Source: Theristus sp. LFF4_11 (Eukaryota > Nematoda > Chromadorea > Monhysterida > Xyalidae). From it: DNA of 19,713 bases. Shown here piece by piece: positions 18,601-19,713 of the stretch; position 1 is the first letter of the stretch, and the number at the start of each line of letters is the position of its first letter. The position numbers were made by a program, and so were the translations under genes. The notes beneath the pieces are model-generated. The model did not search any database. It saw only the letters and a list, made by a program, of their open reading frames with translations, and had not been told where the DNA came from. Location of the stretch: the NCBI GenBank assembly GCA_030248135.1, contig JASANC010002893.1, forward strand, positions 1 through 19,713, in the 5' to 3' direction.

Positions 18601-19364
18601 AAAATGAAGCCATTTGCTTTAAAAACGCTCGTTTGTCAAAGTACAGGCACTAAAATGTCAGTTTGGTGTGACTGATTCGACATTCACCATTGGTTTACGG
18701 GAAGAAATCGGCTAAACGGAAAGTCTGGTTTGCTGTGAACGGCAAGCGCATCTTTGGCGGCACATGACGTTATTTCAGTGGAACACGTTTGAAAAAAATA
18801 AGTCATACTAACCACACCAATCAGTATACTATGCCGAAAGTGCTGAATTTTCGCTAACATTTTGTTCTCACATCTCGACATCTTACCCGGTTGCTCCACA
18901 GTAGAACTAGATGTGGGCACGTCATCAAAGTCAGTCCAGCGGAATCCCACCACGCTTCCGTCGGTGTAGCCGCTAGAAACGGAATGAAAACTGCATTTAG
19001 TAAGGGTCAATTTACGGGTGTTATGGAGTTGTTTTTTGCGCGAGATCCGTTTATGTTTAGTAGGCGTCGAAGCTAGGTTTTTTGCTTTTTTCAAAAACTA
19101 CAATGGGTGCAATGTATCTTCTTTAAAGCAAATTGCATCCGATTTTTTTCAAAGCAGAATTTTAAGGCAAAAATGTGGAAATTTTCAAAAAATTGTTCAT
19201 CAGAAACTGTATTTCACAGTATAACTTTAAAAAATCGTCTGTAAAAGGAAAATCTATGAAAGAAAACTTCAAAAAGAAAACCAAACCCTCAGCAGAAAGT
19301 TCTCCGTGGACAGCAGCGACACCGCGCGCAGCGGGCGCAGGGACTTGGATTCGGCCAACTGCTG
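15668..19364 (-). CDS. THOC6-like WD40 protein (THO/TREX complex subunit), partial at 5' end
   Basis: Minus-strand exons, 5' to 3': about 19364-19287 (doubtful), 18972-18887, 18096-17921, 17343-17238, 17144-17035, 16344-16231, 16072-16007, 15823-15668 (stop TGA 15670-15668). The last seven agree in phase at every joint. WD-repeat blades are visible as GYTDGSVVGFRW, AGAGDNSLKLWDLETR, SGHSDCVYEV...SVSEDGTVRQWDVRSG, GKWLGCVAANDNWLVCGGGP and NVSLWHLASR, then IVTSGGKNLLAYFDYSGK, ending VGSSCFVDLIADDTYRAKAV. The order DGTVRQWDVR..W.GC.A...WLVCGGGP..SLWHL is what I recall of THOC6, a WD40 subunit of the nuclear THO complex, which couples transcription to mRNA export. Other WD40 families are possible but fit less well. 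The start codon is not found; the first WD blade is missing. Confidence 0.78.
16753..16910. repeat. Polypurine tract in an intron of the THOC6-like gene
   Basis: About 155 nt on the plus strand are almost wholly A and G, starting with GGGGGG runs and grading into GGAAGAAAA-type sequence. The THOC6-like transcript reads it as a polypyrimidine stretch. It lies in the 690-nt intron 17034-16345. The open frames here code only for K/R/E or L/F/P low-complexity peptides and are not genes. Confidence 0.85.
17440..17660. other. GC-rich patch in an intron of the THOC6-like gene
   Basis: The stretch is markedly more GC-rich than the intron around it and has a hairpin GCCCCGC/GCGGGGC at about 17598-17621. 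An open 66-codon plus-strand frame crosses it but matches nothing I know. I found no tRNA fold. It may be a fragment of a foreign or repeated sequence. Confidence 0.35.
18097..18886. other. Intron of the THOC6-like gene, nothing else recognised
   Basis: About 790 nt between minus-strand exons 18972-18887 and 18096-17921. No repeat or gene is supported. The donor (GTAAGA) and acceptor (CACTTCAG) are both good. Confidence 0.5.
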
Positions 19365-19370
19365 CGATCA

Positions 19371-19713
19371 TCCCTGAGCACGGGCATTCTGGAAGCGACG
19401 CACGAGCCGGGCACTGTTGGCACGATTGCCGCCGCTTTTCAGACACGCTGACATTCTCTTCAGGGGAAGCAATTTCATTTTTAATCAAACTGGCAGTATT
19501 TTCCTCAAGCAAGATCGTCCAGAAACCCAACAGACGCGACCAAAATGATGGTCAGGTGACTGTGGGTGAAAAAAAGGAAAGTCGCACGGATGTCAGAAAA
19601 CGATCCGACAGCAACAGTGTCATCACAATACAGCGAATCAGTCAGTGCTTCCTTCAACAACCGACAAAGTTTTGAAATCCTCCAACCGAGATTCTGATGT
19701 CGAATGCTAACCA
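19371..19713. other. Window end, upstream of the doubtful THOC6-like exon
   Basis: A 166-codon plus-strand frame (19175-19675) and a 122-codon minus-strand frame (19530-19162) overlap here. Neither resembles a known family. The THOC6-like gene's missing first exons should lie here or beyond the window. I could not identify them. Confidence 0.3.

Overview
This is a metazoan nuclear fragment. Every gene is split by GT..AG introns of about 100-300 nt (one of 2.75 kb), the predicted proteins are animal families, and the introns and spacers are packed with short inverted-repeat elements. Short introns, frequent TTTCAG/TTGCAG acceptors and an AMPA/kainate-type glutamate receptor point to an invertebrate, plausibly an ecdysozoan such as a nematode or tardigrade. 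I cannot place the species.

Layout. (1) About 432-3039, + strand: a six-exon gene for a small secreted protein with a signal peptide, a C-type-lectin-like domain and a PAN/apple-like Cys module. All five junctions agree in phase, so the gene reads end to end (265 aa). Three repeat elements sit in its introns. (2) About 3040-5165: spacer with a 680-bp inverted-repeat element, a dispersed repeat copy and one exon-like ORF I cannot assign. (3) About 5179-14964, + strand: a complete non-NMDA ionotropic glutamate receptor gene in about 19 exons: signal peptide, amino-terminal domain, S1, M1, pore loop with an unedited Gln (CAA), M3 with [11 protein letters not shown]2, M4 and at least two possible alternative C-terminal ends. 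(4) About 15668-19364, - strand: a WD40 protein recognisable as a THOC6-like subunit of the THO/TREX mRNA-export complex. Seven exons are phase-consistent. The amino-terminal exon is doubtful and the true 5' end is probably outside the window. The receptor and THOC6-like genes converge tail to tail.

The most unusual structure is the receptor's sixth intron (6937-9688). Two inverted arrays of 32-bp GAGAC-type tandem repeats face each other about 2.1 kb apart, and an 8-bp direct repeat (TCATTTGT) lies just outside them. Between them are two further inverted-repeat pairs, one enclosing a roughly 550-bp CCAGTT/AACTGG array that folds on itself as a huge imperfect hairpin. This looks like a nested fold-back transposon. 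If transcribed in the receptor pre-mRNA it would give long intramolecular dsRNA.

Three other elements (935-1200, 1861-2318, 3605-4284) have terminal inverted repeats beginning TAC and TA at both ends, so they look like non-autonomous Tc1/mariner/pogo-type MITEs. No transposase, RNA gene or CRISPR array is visible. All family calls come from reading translations by eye; no database was searched.
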